This document shows positions 1 through 11,559 of a DNA stretch of 64,000 nt, one piece after another. The notes under the pieces are model-generated. The model had not been told where the DNA came from and ran no database searches. It saw only the letters and a program-made list of their open reading frames with translations. This DNA comes from Allantophomopsis cytisporea. Lineage: Eukaryota; Ascomycota; Leotiomycetes; Phacidiales; Phacidiaceae. Location of the stretch: NCBI GenBank assembly GCA_024752435.1, contig CP103028.1, forward strand, positions 310,001 through 374,000. The letters are read 5' to 3'. The translations under genes were made by a program, and so were the position numbers. The first letter of the stretch is position 1, and every line of letters starts with the position of its first letter.

Positions 1-364
1 GTTTGGTGAAGCGGAAAGATGGTGGCGAGTAAGGGTAGGAGTTTGAGAATGTCATTTCGGCCTATATTGCGTCAGAAGGTAAATCACAGTCTACGCAGAG
101 GAGATAGACTCACCTTAAGATAACCACCGTGGTAGGGGCTATCTGGGGTCATTACCATAAGGCCGATATCCCAGCGGAATACCGAATCATCTCTCATCTG
201 AAGTACCGAATGTCAGCAGCGATTCAGCGAAAGAAATCTTCGAGATACGATATAGTGATGGTGTGTAGGGTGGATTTGCATACATCGATGTTGCACCATG
301 GTTCTTTGGCCAAATCCTTGTACTCGGTCATAAGACGCTGAGTAGCAGCTCCGACGGAGGACAT
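1..364 (-). CDS. cdc34: E2 ubiquitin-conjugating enzyme, Cdc34-like (5' part only, runs off the window)
   Basis: Three exons can be spliced on the minus strand: 284..364 (27 codons), 114..197 (28 codons) and 1..61, with introns 198..283 and 62..113, both GT-AG and both keeping frame. The joined protein starts MSSVGAATQRLMTEYKDLA and continues through RWDIGLMVMTPDSPYHGGYL and FSNSYPYSPPSFRFTK. This is the N-terminal half of the E2 (UBC) fold: the first helix, the beta-strand ending in PDSPYHGG, and the YPYSPP loop that precedes the catalytic HPN/Cys region, which lies beyond base 1. The family charges ubiquitin on a cysteine and passes it to E3-bound substrates. The spacing and the GGYLKA/YPYSPP wording fit the Cdc34/Ubc3 group better than Ubc4/5, but the diagnostic acidic-loop insertion is outside the window, so the symbol is tentative. 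The first ATG at 364 gives a typical E2 start. Confidence 0.8.
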
Positions 365-1818
365 GTTGGTTCGAATAGGGCTCTAAAGCGGGGAGAACGA
401 AGAAGTAGACAGGCTTTGAGGTGTGTGTTGAAGATGTCGAGGCGAACTATCCTTAAAGTTGCGCGTGGGCGAATGGTAATACGAAATGGGAGATGGATGT
501 ATGTTTTCGGTATCGACCCTGAGACCCTGTTGACGTAGAAGAAAGGTGGTGAAAGAAAGATGCGTAAGAGGGCAGAACAAGTAGTTGAAAGAGAGGATCG
601 TATGACAGTAGTAGTATGAGCGTCGAAGAAGGAAGAAGTGTCGAGGAGGATTGGGAGAAGTGGAAATTGTTCGAGGTCAGATGGTGAAAGTGAACGATTT
701 GTGAGACGAAGATGGGCGACGGCCATGGGCAATACCTTACTCTACCCAAGATTGCACGGTCATGTTCCGCTGCCGCAACAAAGTGAGCGACATCCGACAC
801 TATTTCTGCTGGTAGCGGGTGCGGACAAGGCTGTGGCTTATCGGAGAAGGCGACGGAGATCGGACGAGTCAAGTAGCGAATAGAAGAGCGAAACACCAGC
901 CAAACAAACTCAAGTGCCAAGTATGTGAGTGAGTAAGACTCCGTGGACCCCAACAAGAAAAAGAATACAGTAGCACCATGTAAGAACAGCCTTGTGGCCC
1001 GAAACGCCTGGACGAGTGACAACAAGTCATTCTGTCTTAGAGTTGCACCTAGAACAAGGGGGAAGCATCGTTGCGGACGAGAAAGGTGCAACGGAAAGAC
1101 TATTACCACCACACACTGGTAGAACACACTTGCTTGAGAGCAGCCATCTACCTCACGACAAAGTTTATTCGGATTATCAAGAGCACGTGACCAGCCTGAA
1201 ATTCAAGTTGAGCAGATTAGCCATAATTAATGATGTGCCCGCCATTCGATAAAAATTATTGTGACGCTGCTGATATATTACCTGTGCTGTCAACTTGATT
1301 CAGGATGTGTCATGATGAGTGTATTGGTGGTGCACGGTGAATAATTATTAGTTTTTCCTTAACGATTTAATGCTTCACTCCGGAATGCTGGGAAACGCTA
1401 GTTAAGTAAAATATTGATGCTACAACAATAGCAATAATATTATTCAGGTGGCATTGAAATCCAACAGTGCTGGTAGTGTCAACAAGAACGGTTCGTTCCC
1501 AAGTAGCCAAGACAAAGTACAGTCACCAGCTTCCAATCTGACAGCAGCAAAATCGTTCATACATAATGTATCACACCATTTCACGGGAAACTAACAAACT
1601 TCCTACTAAACTTAACGTCGATAAACTCAATTTACCATCACTTCAAACCTCAGGATATCTCTGAAGCACATTTAAGGATCCAGTCCACACCCAGTAACAT
1701 AAGACAACCCCTACTCCGAACAACCCAATGAGGCGAATATTCTACAAGGACCCAAGTATAATATCAAACTCCTAACCCCCCATGCCGATCTCCACAATAA
1801 CTATCCAATTCACACCCA
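365..1818. other. intergenic: E2 promoter/leader and Cut12 3' flank
   Basis: Bases 365 to about 1000 are pyrimidine-rich when read on the minus strand, as expected for the leader and promoter of the E2 gene. The rest is AT-rich and lies beyond the Cut12 stop. Open frames here (for example 453..1127 minus) have no recognisable domain and unnatural composition. Confidence 0.5.
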
Positions 1819-4372
1819 TCAGGCTCTCACATTCTCTTTGTCCAACTCCATCATCTTCCTTCTCTGCTCAATTCTCGCCTTCGCCGCCGCCGCCCGCTCA
1901 GGCGGCAGATTACTCTTGGCCTTCGTACTTGTCATGCTCGCCTCCTTCTCAGGCACATTAAGAGTTGGCGGATTATTGGTGATCTCATTGAGGGCAGATT
2001 TCGATGCTGTGCGTGCAGGTATCCTCTTCGGTGGGCTGGATGGCATGTAAGCCATAGAAGGTCTTGGGTTATCTAGACTCTTCCTCTTATGCGTGGTTTG
2101 CGGCGTGGTTGATGAGAGGTCAAAAACTTGTGAGTTGAGAGTATCAGGGTAATGGGACCTTCTCTTCTCTTTCGGCGTATACGATGTCTTATAAGCACTT
2201 GGAGAGTCCTGTGCCATAGATGCCTCGTTGAGCATGTCGCGGAACGCAGATTGTGAAACAGGTCTTCGTTCGGATCTGGGAGTTGTGCTGGTACCAATCA
2301 CGGATTTTGAGCTATGAGACTTTGTGGGTGATCTTCTCTGTTCCAAGGTGCTCGCCTCGGTCCTGCGTCGTTCGGAGATTCGATCATCTGCGATATCGAC
2401 CTCGGACCTTTCTCGCTGTGGCGATACTGTCCCAGTGACTTTTCGAAGGGAGCTACTTCTTCGTGGCTTATGTTGCTCCCATGTCGGTATTGCTGCTGCT
2501 GCCGCCGCTTCCTTGGCCTGAAGTTCCTCTATTTGAAGCTTGTACTCTTCTACAAGTTTGTCTTGTCGAATGATCTCTTCGCCAAGAGTACGAACCAATT
2601 CCTCCGACGAGCTCTTTTCTGACTCGATATCTTCCAAAACCTTCTCCATCCTAGCCAGTTCCTCATTTAAGGCACGAATCTCGTTGATACTCCTGGATGG
2701 ATTTGACGATTGGGCAATCTGAATGTCGGTTTCCAACGCGAGAATCTTCTTCCTAAATTCTGCAACCTGATCCGCGCGTCTTTTCAGCTGCTTCTCTGCA
2801 TCTCTTCGTTGCGACTTAGCGTTCTCCTTAAGAGTATCGTAATCTTCGCGCATGCTGTTGACCATTTCATCTCGTGACTGGGCGTGCTCTTCCGAAGCCT
2901 TTCGACGCTTCTCACTTCGCTCAAGGTCCAACTTGACCTGCGCTAGATCCTCATGTAGTTCCTCATTGTGAAGTTGCAGTCTAGACGCCTTTTTCTCAGC
3001 AACAGAAACGTTAAGCCGTAAGATCTCCATCTCCGAACGAAGTTCTCTCATCTGCGATAATTGCTGTCGAGAGTCTCGCAGCTCTCGAAGCATCTGGTCC
3101 TTGGTCATTTTTGAAAGGTCTGGGAGCGGGGATAGCTTTAGGACATCTGTTCCAGAAGCTGAAGTGCTGGCAATCCGCATGGTTGCTTCGAATTGATCGA
3201 CTTGTTCCTTATACCTCAAGATGGCTGTGGTTTGGCGAGAGATATTTCGCATTAACTCAGATGCATCCACCTTCTTTCCAGCTTTCCGATCTGCCTCAAC
3301 CTTTTCGGCAATTTGAGAGATTTCCTCCATCATGGTACCCACCTTTCGCTTCTCCTCATCAAGCTTAATTTCCAATTCCGAAGCCCTGGCATCCCTTGAC
3401 TTTGCGTAAAGTTTGGCCATATCCTTATATTTCATAGCTTTCTGGATAGAATCTAGAGTTGCAGCGTGATAAACTTCGAACCCCTTCTTCCAAAACTTTC
3501 CAGACATCGACTTCGGATCTTCCATATCGGTGGTGATTTCTTCTGTGAATGTCGACTTCCTTGGACTGTGTCGTCTACGTGGGGATCGATTGATTTGTTG
3601 GCCTTCACCAAACTCGTTTTTGACATCGTTCTTCGTTGGTGAAGTCGATCGTTGTCTTCTGCGGCCCCTGTTTATATCGCCGAACGCACCACTTGTATCA
3701 ATATCAAAAGCTGATATTTGTGAATCTACATTGCGTGCAATGTCGCGTAATAATTTGGGAGTTGCCCCTGTGTTCTCTTCTGAGACTGATCTCCTGACCG
3801 TGGGCTTCTCGCGTGATTCCTGAAGGGTTTTTGTTAAAGGCGTTGTTCTCCGCGACTGGTTAGGCGTTTCCAAGCTCAAAACATCTGTGATTTTTGGAGT
3901 CCATGGGCTAGGAAACTTCCCAGGGCAATTGTTTGGGATGCCACTCCGGCTAGTTCCATTTTTCTCCTCGTTGTCAAGCACCGATGAACCAAAGGTAACC
4001 GTCTTTCGTTTGGCCCCAGCCGTTCCTGGTGTCAACAAAATACCAGCTTTGGTTGGAGATTCCGAGCCAGGTCTTGGAAGAGTATCTCGAGTTGTTGGAG
4101 CCAGTTTAAGCTTTCGCGCAGTCTTTTTCCTGTCCTCGTCCTCATCGTCAGAAGGAGGTGCTGGAGTCCCAAAGATCGCGCGTTTCACGGCTCGTGCAGC
4201 GAAGACTGGCGCTGGTGTCTCCGGCGGCTCATTTTGAGAGATTGTCTCGTCTAAGAGAAATATCAGTAAATTGTTTGCCATTGCAGTGGAACGTGTGGTT
4301 ATCGGTGACAATATTACCTGGTACAGCTCGTGTCGCGTTAGCCTGTGGTTGTCCACGCCACCAGCTAAGCAT
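1819..4372 (-). CDS. cut12: spindle pole body-associated protein, Cut12 family
   Basis: Two exons, 4318..4372 and 1819..4250, joined across a 67-bp GT-AG intron (4251..4317), give 828 residues. I chose the ATG at 4372, which reads MLSWWRGQPQANATRAVP and splices into DETISQNEPPETPAPVF; the unspliced frame would start upstream at 4392 with an unrelated N-terminus. Family marks are the short MLSW start, the APVFAARAVKRAIFGTP segment, GILLTPGTAGAKRKTVTFG and the FWKKGFEVY lead into a long heptad-rich coiled coil (roughly residues 290-620). The C-terminal third is basic and Ser/Pro-rich, with several SP/TP sites that could be CDK targets (inference). Cut12 in fission yeast sits at the spindle pole body and promotes bipolar spindle formation and mitotic entry. 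Family call is strong; functional equivalence is assumed. Confidence 0.85.
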
Positions 4373-4849
4373 ATTTGCGTGAATCGCTTCAATAAAAGCA
4401 GGTATAATCAGCTATGGTTGTCCTAATTGTGTTTTATGATTTAATTGTATTCGAAATCGTGTGCATAATCCTTGGAGTATCGTGGTAAGGTCGCGCTGGG
4501 CTTTGTTTACTTTGGGTCCTCAGTTGGCGAGGTGTGGAATCGAGGCTAAACTAGTCCACATTTGGAATCACAACAATAGCCTTGCATTTCTGAGATCATG
4601 AAATCAGGAGATGGGCAATTATACCAATGAGTGAAGAGAGTATTTTTTTTAATTTAATTTATCTTGACCTCTATTCGGGTCTTCCTATTCTGATTGCTAG
4701 TTGAGTGTCCAGACTGTTAAGTCTAAGTCGTAAAATCGTAAACGTGATGTGCATGAGAAAGAAACGGCAATGACGCAAACTCCTAAACCCTGAAGAATGC
4801 AAAGCCACCCAAATTCGAACTGAATGACTACTAATATAAGAGCCCCCAA
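4373..4849. other. intergenic between Cut12 start and GCN2 stop
   Basis: AT-rich tandem-oriented spacer containing the Cut12 promoter and the GCN2 3' flank. I see no coding potential or notable repeat. Confidence 0.5.
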
Positions 4850-7800
4850 TTATGCACCAAGGTCATAGTATATACAGGACCCAGTCCTGAAATTAAACAC
4901 AAAAGCATTCCTGGTCTTGTCTTTGTACTGATGGGCAAAGGTTAAGAGCATATCATGGACTTCCCCAATGTATCTTCTCTCACTCATGGGAACGTCTTGA
5001 CTAACTCTTCTCCAACTCTCAGAATCAGAAAGTCGTGTCTGCCTTATCATTTCCATGACATGTTCTGTGGTTTCAATTGCGGCAATGGGCCCATCGAGGA
5101 AAGACTGCGTAAGTGCTTGTGCGCTACTGACAGCTTGTTCTACCACAGCTCTTCTGTTGCTCTTCTTCGAACGAGTTTGCGCAGCCAGTACTTTAACTTC
5201 CTGACTGTAGTCCGTAGTATTTGTATCAGGCTGGCTTGAATTCCGAACAAGCTTAGCCTTTTCGTACGTTCCTTGCTGTTGGTCTCGCTCTCGAATCTCA
5301 TTACGAAGCCACGAGCACAAAAGTCCAATCGAAGACAAGTCAGCATCTTCTTTGTTCTTGGCCACAGTCTTGACTTTGTACATAGAAGTAGATTTAACAA
5401 TAACAATCCATGAGTGTTGTCCATCGGAGTATTTGGAAAGAAGGTCTTCTGCAGAGCGCGAGTCCACAGCGATCTCGGCACTAATTTCGTGTGACCACAG
5501 GTACCTTAGAACGTCAACACCAGTAGATCGAAGAATCGATGCGTCGAAGCTTGCGATAAGAACATCACACTAAGTCAAATAAGTTCAAGGTCAACATACT
5601 CAACGACTTAGAGATGGTACTTACTCTCTTGGTTGCCCAGACACCCCGAAGATCCTCTTCGGCTTTTTTAAGAAAGCTCTTGGAACTGGACTTCTGGATT
5701 CGAGCCATTGATGTAACGAGCTTCTCCCAGGCCAAATTGAATCCTACAGCATGTCGTGAGGTTCCAGAGCCACCAGAGCGATGTTCCAAGACTAGATTGT
5801 CGTATCGGCCTCCAGCCGCAAACACGTCTTTCCTCTTCGTATCATATAAGCATTGAAACATCATTCCCCCTTGGTAGAACTTTTTGTTGATATTGCTCAA
5901 TGGACCAACATATACTTTGCACTGCAAGCCAAATCGTTTCAAGTAAGTGATGATATCCTTCATGTGGGCAATGGTTGGAGAAGCCTTCTCGTACATTTCT
6001 GTACCCTCGAAGATGGCTCTAAGGCGTGAAAAGCACTTTGTTGGAGTGTCTCGGAAGTCAAATTGCTGCAAATCATCAAGCGACAAGGTAGAAATGCCGA
6101 TGAGAGGAGACCTGAGTTCATTTCGAATCTTCTGCCATGTCCATGCGTGGAGATTTAGCTTGCTCAATGTTTCCGCAACAGCTGGACGCATTGGGGCATC
6201 GATTCGACAGAAATCAAAGATTAGATCAAGCAAATCTGAATGGTTGAGCACAAAACACATCGAGGTAGAGGTCAATGATGGGAAATCGACGATGATCTCA
6301 TCCAACACCTTGATGACCTCAGCCTCCTTCAGAGCAAGATCCAACGTATCAGGCGATACAATATCAAAGTCCACTTCGCCGAATGAGTTTGGCTTTGACC
6401 CAGTCGGTGATGGGCGATAGACCAAACCGAAGGCATAAGTTCGCCACGCGCTGGGTTGATGTTTGGCGATCTCTCGAGCATGCGGGAGTGTCAGGTCATA
6501 TGGCAGTTGAACTAGGGTCCCGTTCGGGTCCAATAGCTTAACAACATTCGAAGTGTAGTGGCCCGAACTTGGAAACACGACACTCCTGTATGTCTCCACA
6601 GCGCCATGATGACGGAAGATCGAGATTAACTTTGTCTTGACAACACTTTGCAATAGCAAATCCGAAGATCGATGCTCTGAACTGCCACCCAGATCCCAGG
6701 CAATATCTTGCGCTTGTTTCATGGGTCGATCAAATAGACCCTTCATGATCTTTTGATAGTATGGTGAAGAAGGATCATAAAGACCTGCCAACGCTTGACG
6801 AATAATTTCACTTTCCATAGGAACTGGAAGTTTACCACTTTGTAAGACTTCTGAGGCACTAGGGCGCTCCTTAGGATTATGTACAACCAATGACATGACA
6901 ATGTCAGCTTGCATTGCCTTTTTTGAGATATCAAAATCATTTGGAAGTGTTGGCTCAGGAGATCGAAGGTCCTTCAGTACTGTCGCACGCTCCATTCCTC
7001 CCATTGAGGGGTAATTCATCTCGAAAAAAATGATTCCCAGTGAGTACATATCTACTTTACTGTTGTAGGAGCCGTTCACAGAAGATCGAACTTCTGGTGC
7101 TGCGTAGAAGGGGGTCCCAATGCTTCTTGTAATATCGCCGCCATTTGTAGCGCTTTGGACAAAGGACGCCTTTTCGGCAGCGTATTGACCTGGCGTGGCA
7201 AGTCCGAAATCTCCAATTTTAACATTATCGGCACCAGAGATGAAGATATTCTCTGGTTTCAGATCTCGATGTACAACGTTCATACCATGGATATGCACTA
7301 AACCTTCAAGGATCTGTCGAAAGAGTCTCCAGATTTGCTCATTATCCTTATAGAGCCCGTGCTTAATGAAATCTCGGAGCGTACGCTTCTCACAATATTC
7401 CATCTGGATGTACAAGGTTGTTCTGGTGCTCTTTTGCTGTCTTGAATCACTGCGACTACGCTGCAGAGCCAGGTGACGCTGTGCTCCATGCTTATTTTGA
7501 TCTATGCTGTCGGCAACAACACTCTCGCTCTGGTCTTCGTCGTCTTCTTCACCAGTGGACTCGGTTGAGACGTCAGAGTCATCGTCTTCTGTCTCTTCTT
7601 CACTGCCATAGCTAAATTGTATCTGAGGATCACCACGCGAGCTGATGAAATCCAAACCGCCTGTAGTGGTTCCAAATTCTATTAAGGGCCCTGTACCTGT
7701 ATCATATCCGCTTGTAGAGGGCTCGTCAGTAGATATTGCCTCCTCATCATTATCTAGCGGCGTCTCTTCAGTCCACGCGTTGTAGTAGCGTACGATGTAT

Positions 7801-9794
7801 GGACTAGAGAGTTGAGAGAGCATTCGTACTTCTTTTAATACCTCTGTGAGAAAATTCGCCGATGATCGCTGGGTGACTTTCTTGACTGCGTAGCTAAGGC
7901 CGTCCAGGCGTCTTTTTGCGCGAACAACTGAGCCAAACCCACCTTCACCCAAACGACCTTCTTCGACAAAGTCTTCCTTGTATCTGGAGAACAAAGGGCC
8001 TGCATTGCTCATAGATCCATGTCGCATACGGCCCGGAGTTGCTGGCATCAAGGAGGTCATTGAACCAACTCTCGAGAGAGATGTAGAGTTGTCAGGGGCA
8101 AGGACAGGAGCATCAGTCGCTAGAAACTCGCAAGCACTCAAATCATATGCACGAGGGCGTTTCTTTGGATCAGCTTTGAACGACCTGGAAACAAAGTCTT
8201 GTAATGGTGCAGACATGTTCAGGGACTCCGCTAATGCACTTGGAGAGCTGTATTTCTGAAGTACAGTAAGACCAAAGACCATTTGAAGGAAAACAACGCC
8301 AAAATCCCATATGTCGGTTTTCTGGGTATACTGAGGCTTGTCTGTATGCTCTGGTGGAAGCCAATAAGCTGATTTTGCAAGCGTACTGGTTGAACGAACC
8401 TTTTCACTAAGGTCATATAACTGCCTCTGATAACCTCCATCCGCGAGCTTGATAGTAAACTCACCAGTAGACGACCTCACCAATAATATATTGGCTGCAT
8501 GTATACTACCGTGAACAACTCCGTGGTCATGTAAACACTTGAGCGCATCGAGCAAGTCAATTGTCCACATACGTACTTTGTCAACCATTAAGCAATCAGA
8601 GAGCTCAAGTAACTCCTCCAAGGAGCCTTTGTTGGCATACTCACAAAGAACGCTGATGGTGTACGGACTATCAGAATGGGCATCATTGTGTTCTCTCTGT
8701 ACCGCAAAAGCGAAGAACTTCAGTAAGTTTCGGTGATGGAGCTTTTTGACGATTTCGAGCTCCTCCTCAAGAGATTGTAGCTGTTTCTTGAATGTCGCAT
8801 TATTGAAAGAGGTGCTTTTCACTTTGCCCTGTTTCAATATCAGAGTTGGCACAGAAGCAGTGCTATGAGAAAGTATAGGTCGGACGGTGAAAGACTCGGC
8901 TACTGGGCCACTTCGAATTCGAAACTTGCTAGTAACAGCTTGGAAGACCAAGGTATCATTGCTTTCGTCCGTAATTGTAATCGGGTGGTCGAAAACAACC
9001 TTGTCGGGACACGCTGCTGCATCCTCGTCTATCGAGACCTCATGGTACATAGCAGGCGCCTTGTTCTTACGTTTGGCTTCCTTAGCTTTTGTACGTTGTC
9101 GTTTCAGTTCTTCTTGTACCATGTTGCCAAGTACTCGCTCTTCTTCGATGGTTTCCTGTCTCTTCTTCGAGGCCTCACGATCTTCCTCCTCTTTCGCTAA
9201 TTTCGCTGCTTCCGCCTCCTGCGTAGCGCGCTCTTCTTCAAGACTTGGGAGCTCATTTCCAGCTGTTTTTGCAGCAGCAGCTTCGTTTAGTACATCTCTC
9301 AAAGTCTCCACAATATCATGAATCATTGGCTGGCCACTTTCAACAAGCTCCTTTGGCTTATTTTCGATTACAGATTGCGCCCTCCTCTTCGCCGCATTAC
9401 TTAGCGACCCAACATCTTGTAATGTCAAGACGGGTATCGATTTCGGATATGTCGCTGTCATGAGAACTTTCAGCGCGACTGATAAAACGTTATCATCCGA
9501 TTTTATGATAATTCTGAAGCACGGCTCGAATTTCTGATACAGTCAGAAATCAACAATGTTAATCAAAAGGAAGAGAACGATTACCTTCCATGCACCTGCC
9601 CCAGGAACCGGGACGGTCTCATAGTCCTCCCCATAGATTGCTTCTAAAGCAACGAGTTCATGATCTTGATCACTCTCGTACTGATTTATTGCACCTCCAT
9701 AATCTCGATGTAATTCCGGGAAACCCGACCTCGACTTCGATGGCTCTGCTGGCTGTGCTGGTGTTGTAGTTTTCCAAGGACTGGTTGGCGGCAT
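4850..9794 (-). CDS. gcn2: eIF2-alpha kinase GCN2 (CPC-3), general amino acid control
   Basis: Three exons, 9585..9794, 5625..9533 and 4850..5569, with introns 9534..9584 and 5570..5624, sum to 1612 residues, close to the usual length. Order of domains: RWD (GCN1-binding; begins in exon 1, LVALEAIYGEDYETV), a charged helical stretch (about 150-240), a pseudokinase (about 260-540) in which HRD is HGS near 411 and DFG is DGG, a catalytic kinase with GEGGFG near 599, an acidic insert (about 655-770), HRDLKPEN at 825 and DFG at 845, a histidyl-tRNA-synthetase-like domain (about 1000-1370) and a C-terminal dimer/ribosome-binding region. It senses uncharged tRNA and phosphorylates eIF2-alpha, reducing bulk translation while favouring the Gcn4/CPC1 activator. 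It is head-to-head with UreF, and a Gcn4-type TGACTCA lies 27 bp upstream of its ATG. Confidence 0.96.
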
Positions 9795-10129
9795 GGTGTT
9801 TATCTTGTGCGTTTGTACCGTGACTCACGTACTTAACGAGCAAATTATGAGTGATATACAGCCGAAGCTGCAGTCCTCTAGGCGCCCAAGCTGCTCATTT
9901 TGCGATCTGGTGTATGTAAATAGAAAAAGTATTTGTGGAAAAAGAGAAGATGGTCAAGGATTGAGATGCTGCATAGATGCCCCGCAAGATGGGAGCAAGG
10001 CTGTGCTTTCGCGAACTGTGCTATTAGCGTGGAGTAGCCTTATTGTCATGGACCCGACCCTGACCTCGTCATAATCAACGTCCACTCTTCCCCCGCATAG
10101 TCCCCCGTATAGTGGATTATGCTGCTCAA
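9795..10129. promoter_or_regulatory. shared GCN2-UreF intergenic promoter region
   Basis: A 335-bp gap separates the divergent start codons of GCN2 and UreF, so both promoters must lie in it or overlap the neighbouring transcripts. It contains a Gcn4/CPC1-type element (9821..9827) and one plain GATA core next to it (in TGATATACA). No TATA box stands out. Confidence 0.6.
9821..9827. promoter_or_regulatory. Gcn4/CPC1-type element TGACTCA
   Basis: An exact TGACTCA, the consensus bound by fungal bZIP activators Gcn4/CPC1/CpcA, lies 27 bp upstream of the GCN2 ATG and about 300 bp upstream of UreF. About eight TGASTCA matches are expected by chance in 64 kb, so position rather than presence is the argument. 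Confidence 0.45.
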
Positions 10130-11074
10130 ATGAGCAACAAAGACGACTGTGTGCATCAAGCCATTCGAGATGAAATAAAAGTCCTCGAAAAGCGCCTTGA
10201 AGATGCGAGAGCTCGTTTGAACAAGATCGATAATGACAATGACCATTTAGTCTCGCCAGCGAAGCTTTCCAATGACGAAGGTATGCGCCAGAAGAAATGT
10301 GCTTTATGCCTTTTTCACTAACAAAGTATAGACGCACTGACTACCTCTCCACATCATTATCTTTTACTGTTGTCTGATTCAGCTTTGCCATTGGGCTCAT
10401 TTGCCTTCAGCAGCGGGCTTGAATCGTATCTTGCTCATTCAAAGCCGAGCTCGTCGTTTAACACTTTCCTTGAGCTCTCTCTTGCTGCCTACGCGTCCAC
10501 GACACTACCTTTTGTCCTTGCAGCACATAAAGATCCTTTGGAATTAGTTGAACTTGATGATATTCAAGATGCAGCTATAATGTGTACTGTTGCTCGCCGC
10601 GCGAGTGTAGCCCAAGGAAGAGCTCTTCTGTCTATCTGGGACCGTTCAATACGATCTTCTATACCAGAAGGTGTGTCTTTAGAAGTCTTGAATATTTTGA
10701 AGGACTTCTCTATGCTCCTCAGATCAACTCCTTCCAATCACTCAGCCACGAATGATCTGCCGATCGCATCAGCTCATCTTGGTCCACTATTTGGGGCAAT
10801 TGCAAACCTTTTGGGTTTAAGCTTGCAACAAACAGCTTACGTCTTCATGCTAAGTCACGTTAAGGCGCTTTTGTCAGCAGCCGTTCGAGCGAGCATGTTT
10901 GGGCCATATCAAGCACAAAAGATATTAGCAAGTGTAGGTGTACAGGATGGGATCAGTCGTGTCATAAAAAAGGAGTGGAACACAAGTGTGGAAGATGCTG
11001 GTCAGGTCGTCCCTGTAATGGATTTGTGGGTTGGAAGACACGAAATGTTATACTCAAGAATTTTCAACAGCTAA
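10130..11074 (+). CDS. ureF: urease accessory protein UreF
   Basis: Two exons, 10130..10280 and 10332..11074, with a 51-bp GT-AG intron, encode 297 residues. The ATG at 10130 gives MSNKDDCVHQAIRDEIKVLE, a short helical coil, then the splice leads to DALTTSPHHYLLLLSDSALP. The UreF signature follows: LLLLSDSALPLGSFAFSSGL and ESYLAHSK, then the all-helical core with QGRALLSIWDRS, ASAHLGPLFGAIA and the C-terminal AAVRASMFGPYQAQ. In fungi and plants UreF acts with UreG and UreD to deliver nickel to urease, gating UreG GTPase activity in the cytosol. An upstream GTG-initiated extension in the same frame exists, but the first usable ATG is 10130; the ATG at 10119 is in another frame and stops at once. 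The divergent partner is GCN2. Confidence 0.93.
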
Positions 11075-11559
11075 ATCTAGTTGTGGCCTAAGTCGTTTCT
11101 CCGTGCTGGAAAGTGCCAAATTTTCACCTACTCCACCTCGTTCATTTCCCTGGCTGCTTCCTGATAGCGTTGTTTTACTGACTGGCTGAAGAGAGGTGTC
11201 AAAGAAAGAGGATGACTAAAATAAGCCAAATTGTAAGTCTCATAACAAAAACTCCATGCGGATGAAATTGTTAAAGAACACTCCTTGATGTCCACTTCCA
11301 GAATCAATCCAATGTTTCCTCCACAACAGTGATTTGAATTAAGACACTGCCGTTAAACGCGGAGAGCTTATTCCGATGTTTGAAATGTGTGAAAAGTCCT
11401 ACTACCTGGGTTGTATTACCACATTGAGGCTTTGGTGTCATGTTTTCCACATCAAGGTTGTTTGTTGCAATGCTTTCTCGGTATCCCTTTACCGTTCCCC
11501 TACGCCGTAAGCCCTAATCACCGTCTACTCCTCGTTTGTCTATGGGTATTCGATCTATA
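11075..11559. other. intergenic between convergent UreF and PGS1
   Basis: Holds the 3' flanks of two convergent genes. The open frames on the plus strand after 11411 are antisense shadows of the PGS1 last exon. Confidence 0.5.

Noticed and set aside
453..1127. 224-codon minus-strand open frame
   Set aside because: No domain and unnatural composition; it overlaps the leader and promoter region of the E2 gene.
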